The notes: a model not told the origin generated them from the sequence alone. A DNA stretch of 64,000 bases from Planctomycetota bacterium (GCA_012960475.1 DUBE01000040.1:27460-91459), one strand, 5' to 3'. Shown: positions 34,717-44,652, counted from the stretch's first letter. Made by a program: numbers and translations.

Positions 34717-36087
34717 TCAGACGATCTCAAAGTAGCGTTCGGTTTCCCAATTGGTGACCGCCGCCTGATACTGGCGGCACTCCCAGCGGCGGCTGTTGAC
34801 GAAGTGATCCACAAAGTCGTCATCGAAGAGTTCTCTGGCAATCGATGAAGCCGCCATCTGTTCCGTAGCGGCATCCAGACTGTTGGGCAGACGGACTGCG
34901 CCTTCATCCTCGTAGGCATTGCCAATGACCTTTGGCCGTTGGATCTCAAGCTTGTGTCGAATGCCGTACAGACCGCTGGCGAGGGACGCCGCCATGGCCA
35001 GATAGGGGTTCGCATCTGAACCTACCACGCGGTTCTCAAGGCGCGTGGACTTGGCATCCCCGCCGATCACGCGCATGGCAGCAGTGCGGTTGTTGATGCC
35101 CCAGGTGACCCTGGTGGGGGCCCAGTGCCCTTCCACCAGACGCTTGTAGCTGTTGATATTGGGGGCCAGCAGGGGCAGGATCTCTGGCAGGCAAAGCATC
35201 TGGCCCGCCAGGTAGTGGCGGAAGGTGTCGCTCATGCCGTCGGTTCCTGAGGCGTCGAAGAAGAGGTTCGTGCTGCGGTCTTCATTCCACAGGCTCTGGT
35301 GCAAATGCCCGCTGCAGCCGGGCAGGTCGCTGTTCCACTTGGCCATGAAGCTGGGCATGATGCCGAAGTCGTGGGCGATGGCTTTGGTGCCCCACTTGAA
35401 GAGCACCGCCCGGTCAGCGGCTTCGAGGGCATCGCTGTAGAGAATGGCGGCTTCCAAGACCCCCGGCCCGGTTTCAGTGTGCAGACTCTCGATAGGCACG
35501 CCAAAGTCGAGCAGCGCGCCGTTCAGGGCAGCCAAGAACTCGGAGTTCTGACTGGTGCGAAGCATAGAGTACCCGTGCATGCCCGGGCTGATGGGCTCGG
35601 GTCGTATGAAGCCCTTGTTCGCCAGGCTGTCCGCGCTCTCGTTGAAGTTGAACCACTCGAACTCCATCGAGAAGGCGGAGTGCAAGCCCATGCCTGCTGC
35701 TTGGGTGATGACTTCTTTCAGTACTCGGCGCGGGCAGGGCGGGGCAGTTCCCTTGGTCTGCGCGAAGTCCCCCAAGAAGAAGGGCACATCGTCTTCCCAG
35801 GGAATCCATCTGAATGTGGAGAGGTCCAGCTGCGCTTCTGCATCCGGATAGCCCGTGTGCCATCCCGTGAACTGGGAGTTGTCGTAGCACTGATCATTGA
35901 TGTCCCAGCCAAAAATCACATCGCAAAAGCCAAGGTTCCCGTGGACGACCGAAAGGAACTTTTCCTTGTGCACATACTTGCCCCGTAGAACCCCATCGAT
36001 GTCGGTCACCGCCAGTTTTACGAACCGTGCGCGGGACTGGCTGACCTCTTCGATGATCTGCTCGGGTGACATTTCATGGTTGCTCAT
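34717..36087 (-). CDS. Glutamine-synthetase-like gamma-glutamylamine synthetase (PuuA/IpuC type)
   Basis: This 456-residue protein has the glutamine synthetase fold but is closest in pattern to gamma-glutamyl ligases that act on amines (PuuA, IpuC, GlnA4). Visible segments include VTDIDGVLRGKYV at the N-terminus, FSMEFEWFNF with metal-binding glutamate, GSGHLHQSL-like GCSGHLHQSLWN, and RVTWGINNRTAAMRVIGG. The tail ENRVVGSDANPYLAMAA is typical. No adenylylation-type regulation is implied. The ATG at 36087 overlaps the permease stop, so the ligase is co-translated with the transporter. It would use ATP to join glutamate to the imported amine. Confidence 0.88.
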   Translation of the reverse strand: MSNHEMSPEQIIEEVSQSRARFVKLAVTDIDGVLRGKYVHKEKFLSVVHGNLGFCDVIFGWDINDQCYDNSQFTGWHTGYPDAEAQLDLSTFRWIPWEDDVPFFLGDFAQTKGTAPPCPRRVLKEVITQAAGMGLHSAFSMEFEWFNFNESADSLANKGFIRPEPISPGMHGYSMLRTSQNSEFLAALNGALLDFGVPIESLHTETGPGVLEAAILYSDALEAADRAVLFKWGTKAIAHDFGIMPSFMAKWNSDLPGCSGHLHQSLWNEDRSTNLFFDASGTDGMSDTFRHYLAGQMLCLPEILPLLAPNINSYKRLVEGHWAPTRVTWGINNRTAAMRVIGGDAKSTRLENRVVGSDANPYLAMAASLASGLYGIRHKLEIQRPKVIGNAYEDEGAVRLPNSLDAATEQMAASSIARELFDDDFVDHFVNSRRWECRQYQAAVTNWETERYFEIV

Positions 36088-37433
36088 GGGGCTTCGTCTC
36101 CAAAAGTGTGCTGGCGCTGGCGTGTTTCCTTGGGAACCACCAGGTAGAACCAGCCAAGAGCCAGGCACAGGATTGTGCTGTACAGCAGGGCGATCTTAGG
36201 GTTGTGGTAGGTCAAAGCCACCAGGCAAACCAGGGAGAAGGCCAGGGCGATTCCCGGGATCAGGGGGTAGCAGGGGGCGCGATATGGTCGCGCCAGATCG
36301 GGTTCTTTCCTGCGCAGGGCGAAGAGTGAGATCATGGAGACTGCATAGAGTGTCAATGCTCCGAAGACCGCCATTGTGATTATCTCGCCTGTGCGTCCGC
36401 TCAAGAGTGCACCGAAACCCACCAACATGTTGAGGAGCAAGGCTGCGGCAGGGGTCTTACGCTTGGCCAGCGTCCGGCCCAGGAAGCGCGGCGCGTAACC
36501 TACTCGGCCCATTTCGAACGTCGCGCGGCCCGCCACCAGGATGATCCCGTGAAAGGATGCCACCAGTCCCAGCAGGCCCACATTGATCAGCAGACCAAAC
36601 AAGAATGTATCCCGCCCCATGAGATGACCCATGGCCAGGGGCAGGGGCGAATCCGACGCCTCTGTAGATCCCGGTTCATAGACCACTGTCTCCCAGCCAT
36701 TGACTCCCACGGCACAGAAGAAAGTCAAGAAGGCCAGCATTACCAGGGTCCCCATGGCAGATCCAAAGCCGATGCTGATGTTGCGCTGTGGGTTGTGGGT
36801 TTCTTCCGCCACGTTGGCCAGTCCTTCGATGGCGAGATAGAACCAGATCGCAAAGGGTATCGCTGCAAAAGCTCCGCCCCAACCATTGGGTAGAGGATTC
36901 TGGCTAAACGACTCCAAAGAGAAGTGCGGGGCTGTGACCCCGGCAAAGATCAGCAACTCGATGACCGCGAGCACCGTGACCACCAACTCGAATATGGCCG
37001 AGAGTTTCACTCCCCAAATGTTCAGGCCTGTGAAGATCATGTAGGCGGCCATGGCGAAAATCAGGGTGTCCACACCCGGGAATTTGATGTTCAGATAGGC
37101 ACCTATCGCTGCCGCGATCGCCGGTGGCGCAAACACAAACTCAACTATCTGCGCCGTACCGCCTAGAAATCCAATGCCCGGACCCAAGGCTCGGTGCGCG
37201 TAGACGAAGACACCTCCCGCTTTGGGAATCGCGCAGGCCAGCTCTGAGTAGCTGAGCGTGAAGGCCACATACATGATGGTGACCATCACCGTAGCCAGCA
37301 ACATGCCGTATGGCCCACCTTCTGGAAGCCCCAGGTTCCATCCAAAATACATCCCCGAAATCACATATCCGACCCCAAGGCCCCAAAGCATCAGCGGTCC
37401 GAGTTCTCTTTTCAGCTCAGTATTTGTCGACAT
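36084..37433 (-). CDS. APC-family ethanolamine-type permease
   Basis: The 449-residue integral membrane protein is an amino acid-polyamine-organocation transporter. Its first 110 residues, including LWGLGVGYVISGMYFGWNLG and CAIPKAGGVFVYAHRALGP, resemble the ethanolamine permease subgroup closely. About twelve transmembrane helices can be traced. As the first gene of the five-gene operon, it suggests that the imported substrate is ethanolamine or a close amino alcohol. No regulator is visible beside it; the opposite-strand neighbour is a pterin dehydratase 208 bases away. Confidence 0.88.
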   Translation of the reverse strand: MSTNTELKRELGPLMLWGLGVGYVISGMYFGWNLGLPEGGPYGMLLATVMVTIMYVAFTLSYSELACAIPKAGGVFVYAHRALGPGIGFLGGTAQIVEFVFAPPAIAAAIGAYLNIKFPGVDTLIFAMAAYMIFTGLNIWGVKLSAIFELVVTVLAVIELLIFAGVTAPHFSLESFSQNPLPNGWGGAFAAIPFAIWFYLAIEGLANVAEETHNPQRNISIGFGSAMGTLVMLAFLTFFCAVGVNGWETVVYEPGSTEASDSPLPLAMGHLMGRDTFLFGLLINVGLLGLVASFHGIILVAGRATFEMGRVGYAPRFLGRTLAKRKTPAAALLLNMLVGFGALLSGRTGEIITMAVFGALTLYAVSMISLFALRRKEPDLARPYRAPCYPLIPGIALAFSLVCLVALTYHNPKIALLYSTILCLALGWFYLVVPKETRQRQHTFGDEAP

Positions 37434-37641
37434 GGAAGGCCACTATACGATCGATCCCTCTGGTGGCTATTCTTCTTGTGGAGTAGCGTGGACCAAAGCC
37501 AGCGTCTCCGCTGAAATGGCCTTGCAGCCAAAGACGCTAGTGCCGTTTTGGGCACCACTGATTGCGACCAAAGTGGGCTCCGCATGCTTGATGTGGAAGA
37601 AAGCTGGCTCGATAGAATTTTTGCGCCTATCCTTGTTGGTC

Positions 37642-37983
37642 ATGCATGACCTGTCTCAGCGCGACTGCATTCCTTGCCGTGGGGATGTCCCACCCCTAGC
37701 GGCTGCCGAACTCAATGCCCTCAGCGATCAGTTGGATTCCGGGTGGGAAGTGATCAGATGTCATCATCTTCAGCGTGAGTTTGAATTCGATGACTTCCTC
37801 TCGGCGATGGGATTCACTGTCGGTGTGGGGGAGATGGCCGAGGAGCAAGGGCACCACCCGGACATCCATCTGTCCTGGGGAAAAGTCAAAATCCTGGTTT
37901 GGACCCACAAGATTGATGGTCTGACCGAGAGCGATTTTATTCTTGCTGCCAAGGCAGATGCTATCTATTCCCAAGTCCATTGA
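37642..37983 (+). CDS. phhB: 4a-hydroxytetrahydrobiopterin dehydratase (pterin carbinolamine dehydratase)
   Basis: The 113-residue product matches PCD/DCoH, which dehydrates 4a-carbinolamine to recycle tetrahydropterin or acts in molybdopterin-related chemistry. The signature is EQGHHPDIHLSWGKVKI, followed by WTHKIDGLTESDF. The ATG at 37642 gives a normal length; upstream frame residues antisense to the permease start are not needed. No phenylalanine hydroxylase gene is in the window, so the physiological partner is not visible. A BtuF-like gene begins shortly after it on the same strand. Confidence 0.92.
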   Translation: MHDLSQRDCIPCRGDVPPLAAAELNALSDQLDSGWEVIRCHHLQREFEFDDFLSAMGFTVGVGEMAEEQGHHPDIHLSWGKVKILVWTHKIDGLTESDFILAAKADAIYSQVH

Positions 37984-38025
37984 GCGTTCCTCTTGCTTGC
38001 AAGCCTCAGGCTGCGCGTTGATCCG

Positions 38026-38952
38026 GTGACGACGCGCATCGCAAGTCTGTTGCCTTCGGCCACCGAGATCCTCTGTGCTCTGGGAGTGCGCGAGCAGCTA
38101 GTGGGTCGTTCGCACGAGTGTGATTTTCCTTCGGATGTGACAGCTGTCCGCACCTTGACCCGGTCACGTGTGAAGGTTGAGGCAGTCAGCGGCGACATCG
38201 ACCTGGATGTGCGCAGAATCCTGCGTGAGGTGCTCGCTATTTATGAAGTGGATGTGGATGCGCTGAAGGATGTGGCTCCATCGGTCGTCGTTACCCAGAA
38301 CCTGTGCGATGTGTGTGCGGTATCCCTGTCGGATGTGGAACTGGCACTGAAGGAAATTGCCTCCGAGGCCCAGGTCGTCAGCCTTTCCCCGACCCGACTG
38401 TCGGACGTATGGGACGATGTTCGCCGGGTGGGCTCGCTGCTGGGTCTGGAGAGAGTGGCCGGACGCGTTGTGGCTGACCTTGAAGCGCGGCTTGATCTCG
38501 TGCATTCTCGAGCTGCCACTGCGGACGCGCGCCCTTCTGTTCTGACCATCGAGTGGCTTGACCCCGTGATGATTGGGGGCATGTGGATGCCAGAACTGGT
38601 GGAATTGGCAGGTGGAGTCCCATTGGTCACCGCAGCGGGTGATCACGCGCCCACTCTTGATGAGGATGCCCTGCGGGAGCTGGTACCGGATGTCGTCCTG
38701 ATCAAGCCGTGCGGATTCAATCTGGCTCGTACCCGTGCCGAAGCGTCTGCGCTATGCGCTCTGTTGGATCGACTTGGATGGAAGGCCTGGCAGGAGGGCC
38801 GTGTCTTCTTGGCCGATGGGAACGCATTCTTCAATCGCCCCGGACCACGTCTGGCAGAGTCTCTGGAGATCATGGCTGCGTGTGTTCACCCAGAGCTTTT
38901 TGTGGACATGGCTGAGGTTCACAGCTCAGACTACGAACGCTTGCAACCCTGA
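38026..38952 (+). CDS. BtuF-like cobalamin/siderophore-binding fold protein without signal peptide
   Basis: The 308-residue protein has the BtuF/TroA-type fold: IASLLPSATEILCALGV at the N-terminus, LVGRSHECDFP shortly after, VVTQNLCDVCAV in the middle and MIGGMWMPELVELAGG later. These segments are typical of the cobalamin-binding branch. Unlike transported binding proteins it lacks a signal peptide whether it starts at the GTG at 38026 or the TTG at 37993, so it is probably cytoplasmic and its role may be sensing or handling rather than uptake. No BtuCD genes lie nearby. Confidence 0.82.
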   Translation: MTTRIASLLPSATEILCALGVREQLVGRSHECDFPSDVTAVRTLTRSRVKVEAVSGDIDLDVRRILREVLAIYEVDVDALKDVAPSVVVTQNLCDVCAVSLSDVELALKEIASEAQVVSLSPTRLSDVWDDVRRVGSLLGLERVAGRVVADLEARLDLVHSRAATADARPSVLTIEWLDPVMIGGMWMPELVELAGGVPLVTAAGDHAPTLDEDALRELVPDVVLIKPCGFNLARTRAEASALCALLDRLGWKAWQEGRVFLADGNAFFNRPGPRLAESLEIMAACVHPELFVDMAEVHSSDYERLQP

Positions 38953-39020
38953 AGTCCAGCCAGAGGCCTGGCATGGGGCGTGTGTTCTTGCTCGCAGCCT
39001 CTGCGCTGTTTGCATCCGAT

Positions 39021-39431
39021 TCAGGGCAAGAATCTTCCCGCATCATGTTGCCTGAGCTTGCACTGCGCTGGTGGTGCGGGGTGAAGATGCTTGCGCAGGG
39101 CGGCGAACAGGCGATATGGAGGATCCAAGAGTATTGGGGGCAGGATTCCAAGGGATCCCAGTGCTCTCCATGGCCAGGGCAAGAGTGCAAGGGCTCCGAA
39201 CACGGCGCGGCCGCGTACTCGGATCTGCCCGCCCTGGGGCGCATCGCGCACGAGTACCAGGGTCTCTGCTTGAGAGGGAATCGCAGGGTTGCGCTTACGA
39301 AGTGTCTGGGCTGTTGTTCCCTGCAGGCTCGCATAGACCAGCCGTTGGTGTCGATCACGACTGATCAACCAATCCACCAAATGGTTGCAGACTCCGCATT
39401 CGGAGTCGTAGAGGACAATTACGGGTTGCAT
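39021..39431 (-). CDS. DCC-family thiol-disulfide oxidoreductase-like protein (DUF393)
   Basis: The 136-residue protein begins IVLYDSECGVCNHLVDWL, the DxxCxxC motif that names the DCC family, and contains the typical WPWRALGSLGILPP segment and PYRLFAALRK near the end. Family members are small thioredoxin-like proteins of unknown role. I prefer the ATG at 39431, which follows AAAGGA at a good distance; a GTG at 39443 is also possible. It lies downstream of hscA on the same strand but a 72-base gap and possible promoter separate them. Confidence 0.88.
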   Translation of the reverse strand: MQPVIVLYDSECGVCNHLVDWLISRDRHQRLVYASLQGTTAQTLRKRNPAIPSQAETLVLVRDAPQGGQIRVRGRAVFGALALLPWPWRALGSLGILPPILLDPPYRLFAALRKHLHPAPPAQCKLRQHDAGRFLP

Positions 39432-39503
39432 TGTTCCTTTCACGCGGTGTCACATATTCTTCATTGTCGAATACGACGCCGACCTTCCGTCACTCTATGG
39501 AGG

Positions 39504-41369
39504 CTACACCTCATCTACCTTCTTCCCTGTAATCGCTTCTCGCACCACTCCATCCATCAGGATCGCCGCCAGCGGCAGGCTGGCCTGTTCGAGACGGTCC
39601 CGGGAGGCTTGGACCTGATGGCGGTCCTGGGAAGTTTGGGCCTGTTCAGCGGCCTCGACGGCTTCGGTCAGGTCTGCCAGTGACTCGGGGTCGAGGTGGG
39701 CTTGGGCGGGTTCCATGCTGCGGGCGATCGCTGCGAGCATGGTGCCTAGTTCCGTATGCAGGTCCACCACGCGGCGTTGGTCGAAGTCGGCTTGGGCGTT
39801 TTCGAAACCCTCGTCGAGCATGCGCTCGACTTCTTCGTCGGTCAGGCCGTGCATTGGTTTGAACTCTATTGAAGAGCTCGTGCCCGTGGACTCTTCCTTG
39901 GCACTGACCGTCAATACTCCGTCTGCGTCGATGGCAAATCGTACGCCCACTCGGGCCATGCCGGCGGGCATGGGCGGGATACCCTTGAGTTCGAAGCGAC
40001 CCAGGGAACGGCAGTCCGCGGCCAGCTCGCGCTCGCCCTGGACCACATGGAAGTCGATACCGGTTTGGCCCTCCGCGTAGGTGGAGAAACCCTCGGTGTG
40101 GCTGCAGGGGATGGTCGAGTTGCGTTCGATCATCTTGGATACGGCGCCTCCCACGGTTTCGACTCCCAAGGAAAGGGGCGTCACATCCATCAGCAGCACA
40201 TCGCGGGTGCCGCCAGTGAGCACATGGGCTTGGACAGCTGCGCCCAGGGCAACAACATGATCGGGGTTGAGGGTGGTGTGAGGTTTGCGGCCGAAGAGTT
40301 CTTCGACTTTGGCGCGCACCAACGGCACTCGGGTGGAGCCGCCCACCAGGACCACCTCGTCGATTTGGTCGGTGGTGAGTTCCGCATCGGCCAGGGCTCG
40401 CCGGCAGGATTGCAAGGTGCGTTCCACCAGGGGTCGGATCAAGGTCTCGAATTCCTGGCGAGTGACTCTGCGCCGCCAGTTGAGGTCGTACTCGGGCAGA
40501 GCCAGATGCATCTCTGCCTCGGGATCGGAGCTGAGGGCTTGCTTGCACTTTTCCGCAGCCAGACGGGCAGCTGATAGAAATGCTGGATCTTGGAAGAGTT
40601 CGGCGGGGACCTGGCCTGTTAGCTCTTCCCTGGCCAGTTGCACCAGGGTCTGGTCAAAGTCGTCGCCCCCCAAGCGCGTGTCTCCGTTGGTGGCCAGCAC
40701 CTGGAAAACGCCGTCTTCGATGGAAAGCAGGGACACATCAAAAGTGCCTCCGCCCAGGTCGAAGACCGTCACGGTTTGAGGTTCTGATTGGCCCAGGCCA
40801 TAGGCCAGGCTTGCGGCGGTGGGCTCGTTGATGATTCGCAGGACTTCCAGGCCCGCGATGCGTGCGGCATCGCGGGTGGCTTGGCGTTGGGCATCGTCAA
40901 AGTAGGCGGGTACAGTAATCACCGCGGCGGCGATCTCAGCACCTGTGGCCTGACGTGCGTGTTCCAGGACTCCCACCAGGATCCATGCGGAGAGTTCCTG
41001 GGGCGTCCAGAGTTTGCCATGCAGGTCGACTCGGGCGAGCTTGCGTCCGTCTTCCGCCACCGCAAAGGGCAGGGGGTTGTGGTTCAGATCCAAGTCATCG
41101 AGGCCGCGCCCCATCATGCGCTTGACCGAGAATACCGTGTGCTGAGGGTCGACCAGTGCCTGGGCCCTGGCTGCAGAGCCCACCACCGGGTTGCCCTCTT
41201 GGGGAACATGCACCACGCTGGGAACCATTGCGCTGAGGCCGTCTGGTGCCAACACTTTGGGTGCCTTGTCTTCCCAGATTGCTGCCAGGGAGTTGGTGGT
41301 CCCCAGGTCAATACCGATGACCACGCGAGGCGCGTCGTTGTTCAGGACGTCAAGTTCGATGTATCCCAC
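39504..41369 (-). CDS. hscA: Fe-S assembly Hsp70 chaperone HscA
   Basis: HscA is the specialised Hsp70 that works with HscB to release Fe-S clusters from IscU. The 621-residue sequence starts [15 protein letters not shown] and has [28 protein letters not shown] and [13 protein letters not shown], then the substrate-binding domain with [14 protein letters not shown]. It lies at the 3' end of iscR-iscS-iscU-iscA-hscB-hscA. IscU in this operon carries the LPPVK peptide that HscA recognises, which supports the assignment over general DnaK. Translation starts at a GTG. Confidence 0.93.
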   Translation of the reverse strand: MGYIELDVLNNDAPRVVIGIDLGTTNSLAAIWEDKAPKVLAPDGLSAMVPSVVHVPQEGNPVVGSAARAQALVDPQHTVFSVKRMMGRGLDDLDLNHNPLPFAVAEDGRKLARVDLHGKLWTPQELSAWILVGVLEHARQATGAEIAAAVITVPAYFDDAQRQATRDAARIAGLEVLRIINEPTAASLAYGLGQSEPQTVTVFDLGGGTFDVSLLSIEDGVFQVLATNGDTRLGGDDFDQTLVQLAREELTGQVPAELFQDPAFLSAARLAAEKCKQALSSDPEAEMHLALPEYDLNWRRRVTRQEFETLIRPLVERTLQSCRRALADAELTTDQIDEVVLVGGSTRVPLVRAKVEELFGRKPHTTLNPDHVVALGAAVQAHVLTGGTRDVLLMDVTPLSLGVETVGGAVSKMIERNSTIPCSHTEGFSTYAEGQTGIDFHVVQGERELAADCRSLGRFELKGIPPMPAGMARVGVRFAIDADGVLTVSAKEESTGTSSSIEFKPMHGLTDEEVERMLDEGFENAQADFDQRRVVDLHTELGTMLAAIARSMEPAQAHLDPESLADLTEAVEAAEQAQTSQDRHQVQASRDRLEQASLPLAAILMDGVVREAITGKKVDEV

Positions 41370-41401
41370 GGCTTTGTCTTCTGGTTGGGGGAGGGGGTGA
41401 A

Positions 41402-42049
41402 TCAGGGGTGCGTACGCGGGGCGTTGGAGGCGCTGTCTTCGGCGAGACGCAATTCGCGGATGCGCCAGAGGGTGCGAGCCAGATAGCGCGCCGCGTTCAA
41501 TCGGCGGCGCAAGGGGGCCAGGGTCTCGGTCTTGGGTTCGGGCAGGGGAGTCAGGGAGGTACCCACTTCCGTGAGCAGATCTTCCCGGCGCTTGAGCAGG
41601 TTGTCTTGCAGAGCGATCAGGCGCTCTTCGTTGGAGGTCGTTTTCTCCTGTTCAATCTCGTCCAGGGTTTCGTTCCATTCCAAGACCTCCATCAAGAACT
41701 CCTGTGGCATCTGGCGTTCGGCTGCCTCGTCCGGGCCTCCGAGCAAGCGCAGGAGCAGGTTCGCGCGTAAAGACGGATCGGCCAAGACTTCATAGGCGTG
41801 GTTGAGAGTCGCCGTCGCTTCTTGAGCCAGGTCCGTGGCTCCCGCATGGTCCGGGTGTACCAGTCGCTGCAGGCGTAGGAGTCGTTGGCGCAATTCCTTG
41901 CTGTCGATGTCCCAGCGGCGTTCAATTCCGAAGACGACGAAGGGCGTGCCCTTGTCGCTGACTTCGAGCAAGGCCCCACAGCCTTCGCAGGCGAGGTTGC
42001 TCCACAGTTCGGCCCCGCATTCGAGGCAGGTCTGGGGACAGGAGTCCAC
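41402..42049 (-). CDS. hscB: J-domain cochaperone HscB with N-terminal zinc ribbon
   Basis: HscB brings IscU to HscA and stimulates its ATPase. The J-domain is visible from [12 protein letters not shown] with the HPD motif in [11 protein letters not shown], and the C-terminal helical IscU-binding part follows. The 215-residue protein is longer than E. coli HscB (171) because of an N-terminal ribbon with C8, C11, C21 and C24 in two CxxC pairs, a feature known from eukaryotic HSC20 and some bacteria. It begins with GTG and lies just after iscA. Confidence 0.92.
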   Translation of the reverse strand: MDSCPQTCLECGAELWSNLACEGCGALLEVSDKGTPFVVFGIERRWDIDSKELRQRLLRLQRLVHPDHAGATDLAQEATATLNHAYEVLADPSLRANLLLRLLGGPDEAAERQMPQEFLMEVLEWNETLDEIEQEKTTSNEERLIALQDNLLKRREDLLTEVGTSLTPLPEPKTETLAPLRRRLNAARYLARTLWRIRELRLAEDSASNAPRTHP

Positions 42050-42061
42050 GGAACAAGATCC

Positions 42062-42391
42062 TTAAACGCTGAAACTTTCGCCGCAGCCACAACTCTTGCT
42101 GGCATTGGGGTTTGTGAACTTGAAGCCGCGTCCCATCAGGCTCTCTTCAAAGTCGATCTCTGTGCCGTTGAGGTACAGGAACGACTTGGGATCGCAGAGG
42201 ATGCGCACGCCGGAATACTCGGACACTTGATCCGTGGGGCGTTTTTGATCGTCAAAACCCAGGGTGTAGGAAAACCCCGAGCAGCCGCCGCCTTTGACCC
42301 CAACCCGCAAGCCGGTCAGCGAGGGCAGGTCCTGCTCGGTGATGATGCGTTCGACCTCACTGACTGCGCGATTGGAAAGGGTGATGGCCAT
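42062..42391 (-). CDS. iscA: A-type Fe-S carrier IscA
   Basis: The 109-residue protein is an A-type carrier that accepts or passes on iron-sulfur clusters. The three conserved cysteines are C37 in GGGCSGF and C101 and C103 in SCGCGESF. The ATG at 42391 has GAGGAGG nine bases upstream; an ATG nine bases earlier would sit directly on that site. The gene starts within one base of the iscU stop, so both come from one transcript. Confidence 0.95.
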   Translation of the reverse strand: MAITLSNRAVSEVERIITEQDLPSLTGLRVGVKGGGCSGFSYTLGFDDQKRPTDQVSEYSGVRILCDPKSFLYLNGTEIDFEESLMGRGFKFTNPNASKSCGCGESFSV

Positions 42392-42392
42392 T

Positions 42393-42782
42393 TCAGGCAT
42401 CCTCCTCTGAGTGCTTGCGTTTGAAGTCTGATACTGCGGCCTTGATCGCGTCCTCGGCCAGGACCGAGCAGTGGATCTTGACCGGAGGCAGGCTGAGTTC
42501 CTGCACGATCTCGGTGTTGCTGATCGCCGTGGCTTCTTCCAGGGTCTTGCCTCGCAGCCATTCCGTGGCCAGGGAAGAACTGGCGATTGCCGAGCCGCAG
42601 CCAAAAGTCTTGAACTTCGCATCCACGATGCGATCGCCTTCAACCTCGATCTGCAGCTTCATCACATCGCCGCATTCCGGAGCGCCGACGATGCCGGTGC
42701 CCACAGAACTGCTGTCCTTGTTCAGAGAACCCACATTGCGTGGATTGTTGTAGTGGTCGAGAACCTTGTCGCTGTATGCCAT
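42393..42782 (-). CDS. iscU: Fe-S scaffold protein IscU
   Basis: IscU is the scaffold on which IscS-derived sulfur and iron form a 2Fe-2S cluster. The 129-residue sequence has all three cluster cysteines, C37 in APECGDV, C62 in FGCGSA and C105 in IHCSVL, with D39 next to the first. Residues 98-102 are LPPVK, the recognition peptide for HscA. Length and order are those of gamma-proteobacterial IscU rather than SufU. Confidence 0.97.
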   Translation of the reverse strand: MAYSDKVLDHYNNPRNVGSLNKDSSSVGTGIVGAPECGDVMKLQIEVEGDRIVDAKFKTFGCGSAIASSSLATEWLRGKTLEEATAISNTEIVQELSLPPVKIHCSVLAEDAIKAAVSDFKRKHSEEDA

Positions 42783-42829
42783 TATTGTTTTCCTTGGGAT
42801 TTGAAGCCCCTTCTCTTGAGTGCCTAGTT

Positions 42830-44044
42830 CTAGTGCCCCGTCCAGTTGACCTGACTGAGATCGATGCCCTCTTGGGCCATTTCATAGAGTGGTGAGAGTG
42901 CGCGTAGCTTGTTCACTGCGCGGATGATTTCATCGGCGGCGTAGTCGGCTTCTTCTTCTGTGGTCAGTCGTCCAAATCCGAAGCGGATCGAAGAGTGGGC
43001 CAATTCGTCGCCTACGCCCATGCTTTGCAGCACATGGCTCGGTTCCAGGCTGGCGGAGGTGCAGGCTGAACCTGAAGAAACCGCCAGGTTGGGAATGCCC
43101 ATGATCAGGCTCTCGCCTTCCACATAGGCAAAGGAGAGGTTGGAACAGCCAGGAAGGCGATTGTCCGGGTCACCGTTGATGAAGACCTGATCGAGGTCTT
43201 TGAAGACGCGGGCTTCGAAGCGTTCGCGCAAGGTGACGGAATGCTCCGCATCGCTGTCCAGGTCAAGGCGCGCGACTTCCGCCGCCGCACCGAGTCCGAC
43301 GATTCCAGGCACATTCAGAGTGCCCGATCGCATGCCGCGCTCGTGACCGCCTCCGTCCATTTGAGCCACCAGGCGCACACGAGGATTCTTGCGGCGCACA
43401 TACAGAAAACCAACGCCCTTAGGGCCGTAGATCTTGTGTCCTGAAGCGCAGAGCAGATCCACGCCTGCCTCGTTCACATCCACAGGGATCTTGCCTGCGG
43501 CTTGGGTGCCGTCACACATGAAGAGCACTCCCCGTTCCTTGCAGAGCTTGCCGATTTCGTGAATCGGTTGGATCGTTCCGATCTCGTTGTTGGCCCACAT
43601 GATCGACACCACAATCGTGTCCTCGCGCATGGCGGCTTCGATTTGTTCTGCGCTGTGGCGCCCCTTTTCGTCGGGGGCCAGGTAGGTGATCTCGTAACCC
43701 TCTTTCTCCAGGTGCTTGGCTACATCCAGGACCGCTTTGTGTTCAGACAAACTGGTGATGATGTGCTTGCCCTTGGAGGCGTACATTTTGGCCGCGCCTT
43801 TGAGGGCCAGGTTGATCGCTTCGGTGGAGCCCGAGGTGAATACTATCTCCTTTTCGTGGGCGCCTATAAGGGCTGCGCACTGGGCGCGCGCATTGTCCAC
43901 CGCCTTTTCTGCTTTCCAGCCAAAGGGGTGGCTGCGGCTGGCGGCATTGCCGAAGACGTCGCTGAAGTAGGGCAGCATGGCTGTCAGGACGCGGGGATCT
44001 ACAGGTGTGGTGGCCTGGTAGTCAAGGTAGATGGGGCCGTTCAT
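42830..44044 (-). CDS. iscS: Cysteine desulfurase IscS
   Basis: IscS is a PLP enzyme that takes sulfur from cysteine for Fe-S clusters and tRNA thiolation. From the ATG at 44044 the 404-residue protein has [12 protein letters not shown] at the N-terminus, the PLP lysine in [12 protein letters not shown], and the mobile catalytic loop [17 protein letters not shown] with the active-site cysteine, the long loop that marks IscS over SufS. The start overlaps the iscR stop (ATGA), so the two are translationally coupled. Confidence 0.97.
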   Translation of the reverse strand: MNGPIYLDYQATTPVDPRVLTAMLPYFSDVFGNAASRSHPFGWKAEKAVDNARAQCAALIGAHEKEIVFTSGSTEAINLALKGAAKMYASKGKHIITSLSEHKAVLDVAKHLEKEGYEITYLAPDEKGRHSAEQIEAAMREDTIVVSIMWANNEIGTIQPIHEIGKLCKERGVLFMCDGTQAAGKIPVDVNEAGVDLLCASGHKIYGPKGVGFLYVRRKNPRVRLVAQMDGGGHERGMRSGTLNVPGIVGLGAAAEVARLDLDSDAEHSVTLRERFEARVFKDLDQVFINGDPDNRLPGCSNLSFAYVEGESLIMGIPNLAVSSGSACTSASLEPSHVLQSMGVGDELAHSSIRFGFGRLTTEEEADYAADEIIRAVNKLRALSPLYEMAQEGIDLSQVNWTGH

Positions 44045-44529
44045 GGGGACTTTATGGACGATTTGACCAAGCCATTGGCTTGTGTCTGGCTGGCAAGTGA
44101 GCGGTAGGGTTTGTGGGGTTCGGCAAGGGAGGCCAGACTGGTAGTCAGCATCATCTGCCAGATCTTGTCCTTGATTTTCACGAGGGGTGAGCGGATAGGG
44201 CAGATCGGCTGCACATCGCAAGAGTTCTCTCCATGCAGAAGATTTTCGTCGCCACAACTGCTGACCGTGGGGGCACCTTCGAGGGCGCTGACGATTTCTC
44301 CCAGGGAGAGTTCTTGGGCCGGGCGCACAAGGGCATAGCCACCGTGAGCACCGCGGGTGGAAGCCACCAGATCCGCGTTGCAGAGGTCCTTCAAGACCTC
44401 AGCCAAAAGACGCCGGGGAATCGGATAGTGGTCCCCGATCTCACGAGCAGGCACCACCTCACCTTGCCTTTGGGCGAGGTGAGTCAGGGCAATCAGCCCG
44501 TATTCAGTGCGCTTTGTCAGTTTGAGCAT
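44041..44529 (-). CDS. iscR: Rrf2-family Fe-S regulator IscR
   Basis: IscR senses cluster supply and represses or activates isc and related genes. The 162-residue protein begins with an Rrf2 winged helix ([19 protein letters not shown], then [11 protein letters not shown]) and has cysteines at 92, 104 and 110, the three cluster ligands although the first spacing is longer than in E. coli (92-98-104). It is the first gene of the isc operon, and a perfect palindrome lies in the candidate promoter upstream, which suggests autoregulation. Confidence 0.93.
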   Translation of the reverse strand: MLKLTKRTEYGLIALTHLAQRQGEVVPAREIGDHYPIPRRLLAEVLKDLCNADLVASTRGAHGGYALVRPAQELSLGEIVSALEGAPTVSSCGDENLLHGENSCDVQPICPIRSPLVKIKDKIWQMMLTTSLASLAEPHKPYRSLASQTQANGLVKSSIKSP

Positions 44530-44652
44530 CGCTGGTGCTTGGGGGCGGTGGTCTTCGTATCGAGAGAATTATCGGCACTACTTGAGTGCGGATTGATTCC
44601 AGAGGTCCTGAAGCCGTATGGATGATCTTGTCCGGGAGGGCCACCTGACCAA

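Noticed and set aside
37258..37641. Longer + strand frame running through the permease start into the pterin dehydratase
   Set aside because: The upstream part is antisense to the permease and shows no homology; the PCD domain is complete from 37642.
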